From: Bacteroidales bacterium
Lineage (GTDB): Bacteria > Bacteroidota > Bacteroidia > Bacteroidales > Tenuifilaceae
Assembly: GCA_008933525.1 (NCBI GenBank)
Contig: WBUV01000033.1
Location: forward strand, 1 to 14,035
Direction of reading: 5' to 3'
DNA length: 14,035 bases
Positions within the stretch are counted from its first letter, which is position 1, and every line of letters starts with the position of its first letter. The position numbers were made by a program, and so were the translations under genes. Positions 1 to 7,376 of this stretch are shown here, one piece after another. The notes below the pieces were generated by a model. It had not been told where the DNA came from, ran no database searches, and saw only the letters and a list, made by a program, of their open reading frames with translations.

Positions 1-171
1 GTAGCGGGGTCAGACGGCACATCGCCCTACCATTATAGCCTGAACGGTGGAGTGTACCAGGCCAGCGGCACCTTCGGCACATTAACGGCCGGTCCCTACA
101 CGGTGACCGTCCGCGATGCGAACCTCTGTACATTCAACGTGCCAGTAACCATAACACAGCCTGCGGCTATA
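1..171 (+). other. GC-rich partial repeat module with foreign codon usage
   Basis: Bases 1-120 contain 76 G or C by hand count (63%), while the following modules are clearly AT-rich. Third codon positions here are mostly C or G (gcc, agc, ggc, acc, gtc, cgc, gcg). Further in, the same residues use gca, gga, aca and gtt. The peptide V-R-D-A-N-L-C appears both here (109-129) and in the module starting at 1927, and the two DNA copies differ only at third positions, with C or G here and A or T there. Composition relaxes over about 121-171, close to the module boundary at 172. Confidence 0.75.
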
Positions 172-3100
172 GGATTAGCTTCATTAACTGCAAATTCGAT
201 AACTGGGTGTTTTGGCGACACTAATGGTTCAATTCTTATTGAGGCAAATGGAGGTACTCCAAACTATTCGTACACTCTATTCTTAGGATCAATTCAGATA
301 GGAGTTCCACAAACTCCAGTTTTCCCTGCGGGTGCAAATTTTACAGGATTATCCGTGGGCACATATTCAGTAAGTATTACTGATGCTAATTCTTGCCCTA
401 CTTATACTGAGAGCAATATTGTTTTGTCAGAACCGCCTCAATTGGTAATCAATGATGTTACCACCGTTGATATAGTATGCCATGGAGAATCTACGGGTTC
501 TATAACAATAGATGCTTCGGGAGGTACTCCAGCATTAACCTATTCTATAACAGGTGAGTTTGGAGCATATGTTGCATCCAATACATTTACTGGTCTTCCA
601 TCTGGCGATTATGATGTTTGGGTTAAAGATGCAAACGGATGTACAGCAGCATGGGGAAATGTATACATTGGTGAACCCGAGGCAATAAGTGTTAGTGTGA
701 GTTTTAAAGTTATTAATACCTGTTATGGCGATAATACAGGCGAGATTACTATTACACCATATCCAGGAGGCATATCTGATTATGATTATACCTTAATTCA
801 GTTTCCAACCCCTGCCGACTGGGGAAGTAACAATCAGTTTCTAGGGTTGGCCGCTGGGAATTATTATCCACAGGTACGCCAAAAATCATCGGGTTGTATT
901 GCAAAGGCAGTAACCTCTCCAATTGTAATAACTCAACCTTCGCAAATAAATTTCAATCTTATTGTAGTTTCTAATGTTACAGTTTGTTCCGATAATACAA
1001 ATGGAATTATAAGAGTTCAGGACGTTACAGGAGGTACTGGACCTTGGCAAACGTCTTTGGATCAAGTTACATGGTTTTCAACTCCTAGAAACTTTACAAA
1101 TTTAGGAGTAGGTAACCATACTATATATGTTAGAGATTCGAAGGGGTGTGTAGCACAAAAAACTGAAACATTAACAGGACCACCGCCAATTGTAATTAAT
1201 CCTCCAACAGTAAACAATGCAACCTGTTTTGGTGCATCTGATGGAACATTATCTTATACTGCTTCTGGCGGTACAGGAGCACTGGAGTACTCTATTGATG
1301 GAACAGTCTATCAAGCGACAGGTGATTTTACGGGACTTTCTGCAAATACATATACAATTTATGTTCGTGATGCTAATGGCTGTATTGAAACTCAAACCGT
1401 AGATGTTGGTCAGCCTGCTGCCTTATATTTTACTACACAAACTGCTACAAATATTACCTGCAATGGCTTAAGCGATGGACAAATTACATTGGTTGCTGCT
1501 GGTGGAAGCGGATCCTACTTATATAGTATAACAGGAGGGGCTCCCTTTGGTAATGCAACAGGAGTATTTACTGGGTTATCCGCCGGCTCTTCTTATGTTG
1601 CCGCAGTTCAAGATGGAAGTGGCTGTTCTACACTTGGAAATACTTTAACTATTATAGAACCAGCATTGTTAACTATAAATACTGAAGTATCAACTGATAT
1701 TGTTTGTTTTGGTGATAATAATGGATCCATCGATGTTAAAGCGGTTGGGGGAACTAATCCATTAACATACAGTTTAATTGATGCTGGTTTGAATATTGTG
1801 GCAACTAATGGCACAGGTACTTTTACGGGACTTTCTGCAGGAGTTTATACTGTTGATATTGATGATGCAAATGGTTGCGGACCAATTACTGCAGGACCAT
1901 ACACTATTGCAGAGCCAACACAATTAACCTTCTCATATACTAAAGTAGATTTGACCTGCTTTGGAGTTCCAACAGGAGAAATAGATGTTGATGCTACAGG
2001 AGGAACAATTCCATACCAGTATTCGTTTGACGGTGGATTAACTTTTGTTGGAAGCGATGTTCAGACAGGACTTCCCGGAGGAAACCATACCGTTATTGTT
2101 CGCGATGCAAACCTTTGTGAAACTTCTCAAATAATTAATATTATTGAGCCTACAGAGTTATCAATAAGTTTGGCATCAACAAACATTACTTGTAATGGGT
2201 TAACAGATGGTCAGATAACTGCAACTGCAACTGGTGGCACAACTACCATTCCTTATCAATACAGAATTGATGGTGGAGCATGGCAAGCATCTGGTACTTT
2301 TAGTGGCTTATTGGCAGGATCTTATTTGGTTGAGGTGCAGGATGCTAATGGTTGTATTGATGGTGATAATATAACTATAACTGAACCATCTGTAATAACC
2401 ATTGATGCTATTACTCCGGTTAATGCAACATGTACAACATTAGGAAGTATTACAGTATTAGCAAGTGGAGGAACTGGTACTTTGACATACACCCTTAATC
2501 CTGGGGCTATTGTTAATACTACTGGCATATTCAATGATTTGGTAACGGGAGATTATACAGTAGATGTTACTGATGCCAATGGTTGTGGACCAATCTCTTC
2601 AGGAACTATTTCGCTTGTATCTCCGCCTGCTATTATAATTGATAATATTGTGGTAACAAATGTTTCTGGTTGTTATGGCGATTCTAATGGAAGTGTTGAA
2701 ATTCAAGCATCAGGAGGGACTGCACCATTAAGTTATTCTATCGATAATGGAGCAACATTCCAACTATCAAATTTATTTGCCGGACTACCAGCAGGTACTT
2801 ATGAAATAGTTGTTAATGATATAAATAATTGTCCCCAAACTGCAACACGGACAATAACAGAGCCTGCAGAACTCATTATTACAGGTTTCACTGTGAATCA
2901 GGAGACTTCCGCAGGAGCCGCCGATGGTTCAATAACCGTTACAGCAACAGGAGGGACAGGTGTTATTACTTACACGCTTCAACCTAATGCAATCTCAAAT
3001 ACAACAGGTATTTTCACAGGATTAGGCGCTGGAACTTACCAAGTGGTTGCGACTGACGAGAACCTATGTACCAAACAAACGCCTGACATGGTAATTAGTG

Positions 3101-4341
3101 GTGTTACAATTACCGTTACTCCAACTATGGTAACATGTAATGGGTTGAGCGATGGTGAGATTCTTGTTACTATTGTAGGGGGATTCCCTCCATTCAACGT
3201 TGTTTGTACAAGACTTTCTGATTCACAATCGTTCCCTGTTAATGATTTAGGAGGAGGACAGTACTTGTTCGAAAATTTAACTGCCGATGAATATCTAATT
3301 TCTATAACTGATGCAGTTCCAACTGCTTTCCCTGGTCGACAGGTTACTATAACTCAACCCGATGCGATTGTTGCAACCTATGTGTCGCATACAAATCCAT
3401 CGTGTAATGGATTAGTTGATGGAACAGTTGAGTTTAATATTACAGGAGGTACTGCACCATATACTATAACTTGGCTAGGTGGCTCTTCTGTTGGAAACAT
3501 TGCAACCGGTGTTGGAGCAGGAACATTTGTATTTACAATTACCGATGCTAATGGTTGCGAGGTAACAGTAAATGATGTACCTGAGATTGTTGAACCCGCA
3601 GGAATTCAGATAATTGAGTTAACTCAGTTCGATCCTACATGTAATGGTCAAGCAATAGGTTTAATTAACGTAACCGCAACGGGAGGATTTGGAACACTAA
3701 CCTACACTTTATCTGGTTCTGCAAATATTTCCAACGAAACAGGCGTTTTCGAAAATCTTTTTGCCGGTGTTTATGATTTAAGCATTACTGATGCTAATGG
3801 TTGCGTTGGTAACTTTGATCCACCAGTAAGAATAACTTTAACAGAGCCGACTGCAATTCAGATTACAGGGCTCACACCAACTGAACCATTAACTTGTCCA
3901 AATGTGCCCGAAGGCTTTATTCGTATTCAGGTAGATGGCGGTCAACCCGATTATTCTTTCCTTTGGTCCAATGGCCAAACTACAGTTGATTTAGAAAATG
4001 TAGTTGTTGGCGACTACACTGTTTATGTAACGGATGCACTTAATTGTCAGGTATCAAAAACCTTTACTGTGGATGGGCCTCCTATGTTAGAGTTGACAAC
4101 TTTAATTACTCAGGCTCAGTGTAGAATAAAACCAACCGGGGACGATGGAAGAATTGAGATTACCGACAAAGTTGGAGGTACAGGTAGTTTTACAGATTTG
4201 ACTTATCAATGGAATGATAGATTTTCTACAACAGGTCCAATAATAGGTAATATTTCTGGAGGTACATATACTGTCACAATCACTGACCTAAACTCATGTG
4301 TTTATACTTTCGATTATGAGGTACCAATCAATCCTCGTTTT
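1..4341 (+). repeat. Tandem array of SprB-type repeats (1 partial + 17 complete modules)
   Basis: Module starts inferred from alignment of the translation are 1 (partial), 172, 445, 688, 949, 1192, 1426, 1672, 1927, 2161, 2398, 2635, 2875, 3106, 3370, 3607, 3859 and 4090, with the last ending at 4341. Unit length is 231-273 bases. The modules are similar in protein but well diverged in DNA, including at synonymous positions, so this is an old array rather than a recent expansion. The most conserved DNA phrase encodes D-A-N-G-C (for example around 1369, 1864, 2341, 2572, 3544 and 3790). The modules starting at 1426, 2161 and 3106 share the C-N-G-L-(S/T)-D-G opening. Confidence 0.88.
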
Positions 4342-5229
4342 GATTATCATGCGTTTGCCGGTAACGATACTACAGTATGTTATGATAATCCAGTTGTATT
4401 ATATGGTAAGGTAAATGGAGGAGATGCAGACTTGAACTTCACCTACGAATGGTTTGAAATTCCAAATACAGCTGGTGAACCAATATTCCGCGGTTCTGAT
4501 TTCAGCATTCAGTTAACTTCTCCAAAATCATACCTACTTAGAGTTACTGATGATGACTTAGGCTGTCTCGATACGACAAGCATCGAACTTCAGGTTTACC
4601 CAAACATTGGACTAGAAGTTCCGCAGTACATCTCAGCAGTACAAGATACAATAATATCAGTACTAATGGGAAAAGAGTTCAACATGGATGTAATAACCCA
4701 GAGTGTTGATTTTGAAACAACCTTTGAGTGGAAGCCGGGAGTTATGTTTATCCCGTCGAACAGTTGGAACTCTTCGTTAATTTTCAATAACGAGATTAAA
4801 GATCAGATTCCTGCTGAACGATTTGTAACCCTACAAGATCCAGTAACCAAACGTAGAACAGAATATATTCTTGTAGATGTTATTGCCACTACCGAAAAAG
4901 GATGTATCGACTCAATTAGGCTTTATACCAAGATTGTTGAGGATCTCTCATTTGGGAATGTCTTCTCTCCCAATGGCGATGGAATTAATGATATTTGGAG
5001 AGTGCCAAAGAGCTATTTATTCCCCGATCTTGAGATTGAGGTGTTCAATAGATGGGGTTCGCTAGTATGGTCTGCAAAGGGCGATGATGCAGCCAAGGGA
5101 TGGAATGGTAGAACTAATAACGGACAGGAGTTACCTATTGGTACTTACTATTACATCATTAAGTACAATGTAAACGCTCAGGGTTCGAATTGGAAACCAA
5201 TAACTGGCTCAGTAACAATTGTTAAGTAA
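1..5229 (+). CDS. SprB-repeat giant adhesin, type IX-secreted (5' truncated by window edge)
   Basis: The reading frame is open from base 1, so the GTG at 52 is not a credible start and the gene begins outside the window. Visible protein (numbered from base 52, 1725 residues): one partial and 17 complete SprB-type repeats of about 77-91 residues to residue 1430. Each runs as a Cys with C.G..(D/N)G, a GGT-like turn, F.GL.AG.Y and D-A-N-G-C, ending in EP or QP. Residues 1431-1632 look Ig/PKD-like. Residues 1633-1725 match the gliding-motility-associated C-terminal domain (T9SS type-B sorting domain), with F-S-P-N-G-D-G-I-N-D near its start and F-N-R-W-G in the middle. Known family role: a cell-surface or released adhesin, exported by Sec then T9SS, mediating gliding or attachment. 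A SprF-like gene follows after 25 bases, as expected for this type-B class. Gliding itself cannot be inferred. Codon use in the first ~170 bases differs from the rest. Confidence 0.93.
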   Translation, partial: VAGSDGTSPYHYSLNGGVYQASGTFGTLTAGPYTVTVRDANLCTFNVPVTITQPAAIGLASLTANSITGCFGDTNGSILIEANGGTPNYSYTLFLGSIQIGVPQTPVFPAGANFTGLSVGTYSVSITDANSCPTYTESNIVLSEPPQLVINDVTTVDIVCHGESTGSITIDASGGTPALTYSITGEFGAYVASNTFTGLPSGDYDVWVKDANGCTAAWGNVYIGEPEAISVSVSFKVINTCYGDNTGEITITPYPGGISDYDYTLIQFPTPADWGSNNQFLGLAAGNYYPQVRQKSSGCIAKAVTSPIVITQPSQINFNLIVVSNVTVCSDNTNGIIRVQDVTGGTGPWQTSLDQVTWFSTPRNFTNLGVGNHTIYVRDSKGCVAQKTETLTGPPPIVINPPTVNNATCFGASDGTLSYTASGGTGALEYSIDGTVYQATGDFTGLSANTYTIYVRDANGCIETQTVDVGQPAALYFTTQTATNITCNGLSDGQITLVAAGGSGSYLYSITGGAPFGNATGVFTGLSAGSSYVAAVQDGSGCSTLGNTLTIIEPALLTINTEVSTDIVCFGDNNGSIDVKAVGGTNPLTYSLIDAGLNIVATNGTGTFTGLSAGVYTVDIDDANGCGPITAGPYTIAEPTQLTFSYTKVDLTCFGVPTGEIDVDATGGTIPYQYSFDGGLTFVGSDVQTGLPGGNHTVIVRDANLCETSQIINIIEPTELSISLASTNITCNGLTDGQITATATGGTTTIPYQYRIDGGAWQASGTFSGLLAGSYLVEVQDANGCIDGDNITITEPSVITIDAITPVNATCTTLGSITVLASGGTGTLTYTLNPGAIVNTTGIFNDLVTGDYTVDVTDANGCGPISSGTISLVSPPAIIIDNIVVTNVSGCYGDSNGSVEIQASGGTAPLSYSIDNGATFQLSNLFAGLPAGTYEIVVNDINNCPQTATRTITEPAELIITGFTVNQETSAGAADGSITVTATGGTGVITYTLQPNAISNTTGIFTGLGAGTYQVVATDENLCTKQTPDMVISGVTITVTPTMVTCNGLSDGEILVTIVGGFPPFNVVCTRLSDSQSFPVNDLGGGQYLFENLTADEYLISITDAVPTAFPGRQVTITQPDAIVATYVSHTNPSCNGLVDGTVEFNITGGTAPYTITWLGGSSVGNIATGVGAGTFVFTITDANGCEVTVNDVPEIVEPAGIQIIELTQFDPTCNGQAIGLINVTATGGFGTLTYTLSGSANISNETGVFENLFAGVYDLSITDANGCVGNFDPPVRITLTEPTAIQITGLTPTEPLTCPNVPEGFIRIQVDGGQPDYSFLWSNGQTTVDLENVVVGDYTVYVTDALNCQVSKTFTVDGPPMLELTTLITQAQCRIKPTGDDGRIEITDKVGGTGSFTDLTYQWNDRFSTTGPIIGNISGGTYTVTITDLNSCVYTFDYEVPINPRFDYHAFAGNDTTVCYDNPVVLYGKVNGGDADLNFTYEWFEIPNTAGEPIFRGSDFSIQLTSPKSYLLRVTDDDLGCLDTTSIELQVYPNIGLEVPQYISAVQDTIISVLMGKEFNMDVITQSVDFETTFEWKPGVMFIPSNSWNSSLIFNNEIKDQIPAERFVTLQDPVTKRRTEYILVDVIATTEKGCIDSIRLYTKIVEDLSFGNVFSPNGDGINDIWRVPKSYLFPDLEIEVFNRWGSLVWSAKGDDAAKGWNGRTNNGQELPIGTYYYIIKYNVNAQGSNWKPITGSVTIVK

Positions 5230-5254
5230 ATTTGTGTACCTGATAATTTAGGTT

Positions 5255-6196
5255 ATGATAAGAAAAATTGCACAAAGAGGACTACCTTACGTACTATCAA
5301 TAGTACTTGGGTTTTCAGTTGCACAACAAGTTTTTTCGCAACAGATTCCTCATTATACACAGTACATGTTCAATACCTTTTTAACTAACCCTGCCGTTGC
5401 TGGTACATACAAATACTATCAGATGCGATTGAATAATCGCTATCAGTGGGTTGGCATAAATGATGCTCCCTATACTGTAAGTATGAGTTTTTACGGGCCG
5501 CTTGAGAAAAAGGACATGGGCTGGGGTGTTAATATAGGTAACGATGCTACTGGACCTACTAGTCGGACTAATATTATGGGAACATATGCTTATAATATGC
5601 AGGTTGGTAGTTCTGGCTTAAGGGTGTCGGGCGGTTTGGCTTTTGGCATGATGATGTACCGCCTCGACGGCTCAAAACTTACTCTGGGAGAGGAGTACGA
5701 CCCTCAGTATGATCCTGCAATACTTCAATCAACCAAATCAATATTTACTCCTGATGCTTCGGTGGGTTTTTATTTGTGGAATAACTCATTTAACGTAGGT
5801 TTATCTATACAGCAATTATTCGGTCAGCGATTAAAGTTCTATCCCGAGCCAATTGAGGATAGTCGACTTAAACAGCACTATATGTTGAGTGGGGGGTATT
5901 GGGTTAACCTAAATCGTTATGTTGAGTTTGAAACCGCACTTTTGCTAAAATACATGATTACAAGCCCAATGCAGGTTGAGTGGAACGGAAAAATGACTTA
6001 TCGTCAAAAAATGTATCAGGCGTGGGGAGGTTTATCGTTCCGGTGGAAGGATGGTGTATCTGTTTTAATTGGTGCTACTCTTAAAAGTAAGTACATGATA
6101 GGTTACTCTTTCGACTGGAGCCTTTTGGGTATTAGTAAGTACAATTCAGGTACTCACGAAATTATGGTAGGATATATGTTCGACAAGATTAAGTAA
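5255..6196 (+). CDS. PorP/SprF-family type IX secretion outer-membrane protein
   Basis: 313 residues, a usual length for this family. A signal peptide (hydrophobic about 11-25, cleavage near V-F-S-Q at 26-29) is followed by the diagnostic N-terminal motif Q-I-P-H-Y-T-Q-Y-M-F-N and N-P-A-V-A-G-T at about 30-51. The remainder has alternating polar/aromatic strands typical of a beta-barrel and ends in a strand (M-V-G-Y-M-F near 304-309). Family knowledge: SprF in Flavobacterium is required for secretion and surface attachment of SprB, and PorP/SprF proteins sit in the outer membrane and partner with type-B-CTD substrates. The gene begins 25 bases after the adhesin stop with no promoter or terminator between, so it is very likely co-transcribed with and dedicated to that adhesin. 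A terminator follows. The exact paralogue cannot be assigned, so no symbol is given. Confidence 0.92.
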   Translation: MIRKIAQRGLPYVLSIVLGFSVAQQVFSQQIPHYTQYMFNTFLTNPAVAGTYKYYQMRLNNRYQWVGINDAPYTVSMSFYGPLEKKDMGWGVNIGNDATGPTSRTNIMGTYAYNMQVGSSGLRVSGGLAFGMMMYRLDGSKLTLGEEYDPQYDPAILQSTKSIFTPDASVGFYLWNNSFNVGLSIQQLFGQRLKFYPEPIEDSRLKQHYMLSGGYWVNLNRYVEFETALLLKYMITSPMQVEWNGKMTYRQKMYQAWGGLSFRWKDGVSVLIGATLKSKYMIGYSFDWSLLGISKYNSGTHEIMVGYMFDKIK

Positions 6197-6216
6197 GGTT
6201 TTTTATAGCTTTTTTT

Positions 6217-6250
6217 AAACCGGGAACTTTTTTCCCGGTTTTCTTTTTGC
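6217..6250 (+). terminator. Rho-independent terminator after the adhesin/SprF operon
   Basis: A perfect 10-bp stem AAACCGGGAA (6217-6226) pairs with TTCCCGGTTT (6232-6241) around a 5-base loop, followed by a T-rich tract (6241-6248). It starts 20 bases after the SprF-like stop and cleanly ends the operon. Confidence 0.88.
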
Positions 6251-6262
6251 TTAAATTTCATG

Positions 6263-6271
6263 TAGATTTGC
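6263..6271 (+). promoter_or_regulatory. Candidate -7 box (TAGATTTGC) for the DUF4296/amidohydrolase operon
   Basis: The sequence matches the Bacteroidota -7 consensus TAnnTTTGC exactly. A TTTG at 6246-6249 is closer than the usual -33 spacing, so the upstream element is poor. If used, the transcript would carry a leader of about 220 bases. An alternative is TTTG (6366-6369), 22 bases, then TGAATTTGC (6392-6400): good spacing but one mismatch in the -7 box, and a leader near 90 bases. The sequence does not decide between them. Confidence 0.35.
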
Positions 6272-6289
6272 AATGTTTGCATAAAAGTA

Positions 6290-6450
6290 GATGATTAGGA
6301 ATTAATGCTAACATCAACTCAAACTAAATACCCATGCAAGGCAGTATGCAACATTGAGCGCATTTTTTGAGTTCGTTAGAGCCAAAACAAGTGAATTTGC
6401 CTACGGCGAGCCCTTCGGGGTTAATTTGAGAGTTAGTAAATGTTAAATGG
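6290..6450. other. Structured or repeat-derived intergenic segment, unidentified
   Basis: This lies in the 245-base gap before the lipoprotein gene. Imperfect inverted arms are visible: TAACAT and CTCAAA near 6308-6320, against TTTGAG and ATGTTA near 6425-6443. Inside are a small C-C-C/T-T-C-G/G-G-G hairpin (about 6411-6420) and a locally GC-rich stretch, unusual for an AT-rich spacer. The complementary strand is open for 61 codons (6509-6324) with a Cys-rich end, but it runs antisense into the lipoprotein start and has no family I recognise, so it is not called a gene. It could be a 5' leader structure, a small RNA or a decayed repeat. Confidence 0.3.
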
Positions 6451-6496
6451 ATATTCAGAACTTTTTGGTAATTAATAATATTAAAATTTTGTACGG

Positions 6497-7375
6497 ATGA
6501 AAAGCCCAATCAAATTTTATCTTCTTATCACTTTTGGATTTTTAATCCTGTTTGCGTGTAATAGTGGCGATATTATCCCACAAAAAGATATGGTTAAAAT
6601 ATTGAAGAAGATTTATTTAACCGATGGTGTAGTTAATATCTCAAATAGCCAGGAGTTTTTCGATAAAGACACAATTCAATACTACGAACCTATTTTAAGT
6701 CAGTACGGTTATACTACTGCCCAATTCGATAGTTCTATAAAGTATTACACTCGTAATACTGAGGAATTCGATCAAATTTTCGACAGGGTGATTCTTGAAC
6801 TATCTAGGCTTGAGGAAAAAATCAAGGAGGATCAATCTGGTGTGGATTCTCTTGAAACCGGTGCCTATGCAGTTGACACCTCGTTGAACTTATGGCCCCA
6901 CAAAACATACTGGGATATGGCTTTGGATCATCATTCAAACCCGTCGCTTGGATTTGATATCCCTGTTAAAAAATATGGGATTTATACCATTTCATTTGAT
7001 GTTCAAATCTTTCCTGATGATGAGTCAGAGGATACTAGAATGTATATTTTCTTTTATTACGACGATAAAACACCAACAGGCAATTTATCAAAGGAAATTT
7101 ACCATACTTATGTAAAAGATGGAAGCGTTCAATCTTTGAGTTTTAATCTTGAGTTGGATAATCCAACGGTTACCCACATAAGTGGTTGGTTGTACGATCA
7201 TGGTGGAGAACGAAAAGATTTAAAAAGACACGCAGTTTTCAGTAAGTTGTATGTTAGCTATAAGCCCGCAGAAAAGGACTCTATTTCTACCCAGCCAGAT
7301 ACTATTAGCTTTAGAGAAAAAAAGAAAAAGCTTTTAAAAAGAGTTGAGTTTGATAACAACTCTATAAAAAAATAG
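6497..7375 (+). CDS. DUF4296-like lipoprotein with long C-terminal extension
   Basis: 292 residues. A lipoprotein signal is present: basic N-terminus, hydrophobic 7-20, lipobox L-F-A-C with the acylated Cys at 21. Residues about 25-115 resemble DUF4296: an I-P-x-x-x-M-V-x-I-L-x-x-I-Y-L-T-D opening, a Y-G-Y-T-T-A-Q-F-D-x-S-I-x-Y-Y region, then a helix with F-D-Q-I-F-D. DUF4296 proteins in my recollection are often shorter. Here residues about 125-265 form an extra region rich in aromatic beta-type segments that could be a jelly-roll-like domain (inference). The C-terminal tail is strongly basic (K-K-K-K near 275-279, ending K-K). Function unknown, with likely location the periplasmic or outer face of an envelope membrane. 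The stop is separated by one base from the amidohydrolase start, so the two are coupled. Confidence 0.8.
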   Translation: MKSPIKFYLLITFGFLILFACNSGDIIPQKDMVKILKKIYLTDGVVNISNSQEFFDKDTIQYYEPILSQYGYTTAQFDSSIKYYTRNTEEFDQIFDRVILELSRLEEKIKEDQSGVDSLETGAYAVDTSLNLWPHKTYWDMALDHHSNPSLGFDIPVKKYGIYTISFDVQIFPDDESEDTRMYIFFYYDDKTPTGNLSKEIYHTYVKDGSVQSLSFNLELDNPTVTHISGWLYDHGGERKDLKRHAVFSKLYVSYKPAEKDSISTQPDTISFREKKKKLLKRVEFDNNSIKK

Positions 7376-7376
7376 T

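Noticed and set aside
1217..1402. Short out-of-frame open frames within the adhesin (also 1608-1814, 2322-2534, 4596-4787, 4877-5065)
   Set aside because: They are shadows of the strongly supported SprB-repeat frame and have low-complexity products.
172..4341. Tandem repeats as a CRISPR array or satellite
   Set aside because: The 231-273-base units are coding, diverged and in frame, and follow protein domain boundaries.
6324..6509. 61-codon minus-strand open frame with a Cys-rich end
   Set aside because: It starts inside the lipoprotein gene antisense to it, has no recognised family and no promoter. It is treated as part of an unexplained intergenic segment, not a gene.
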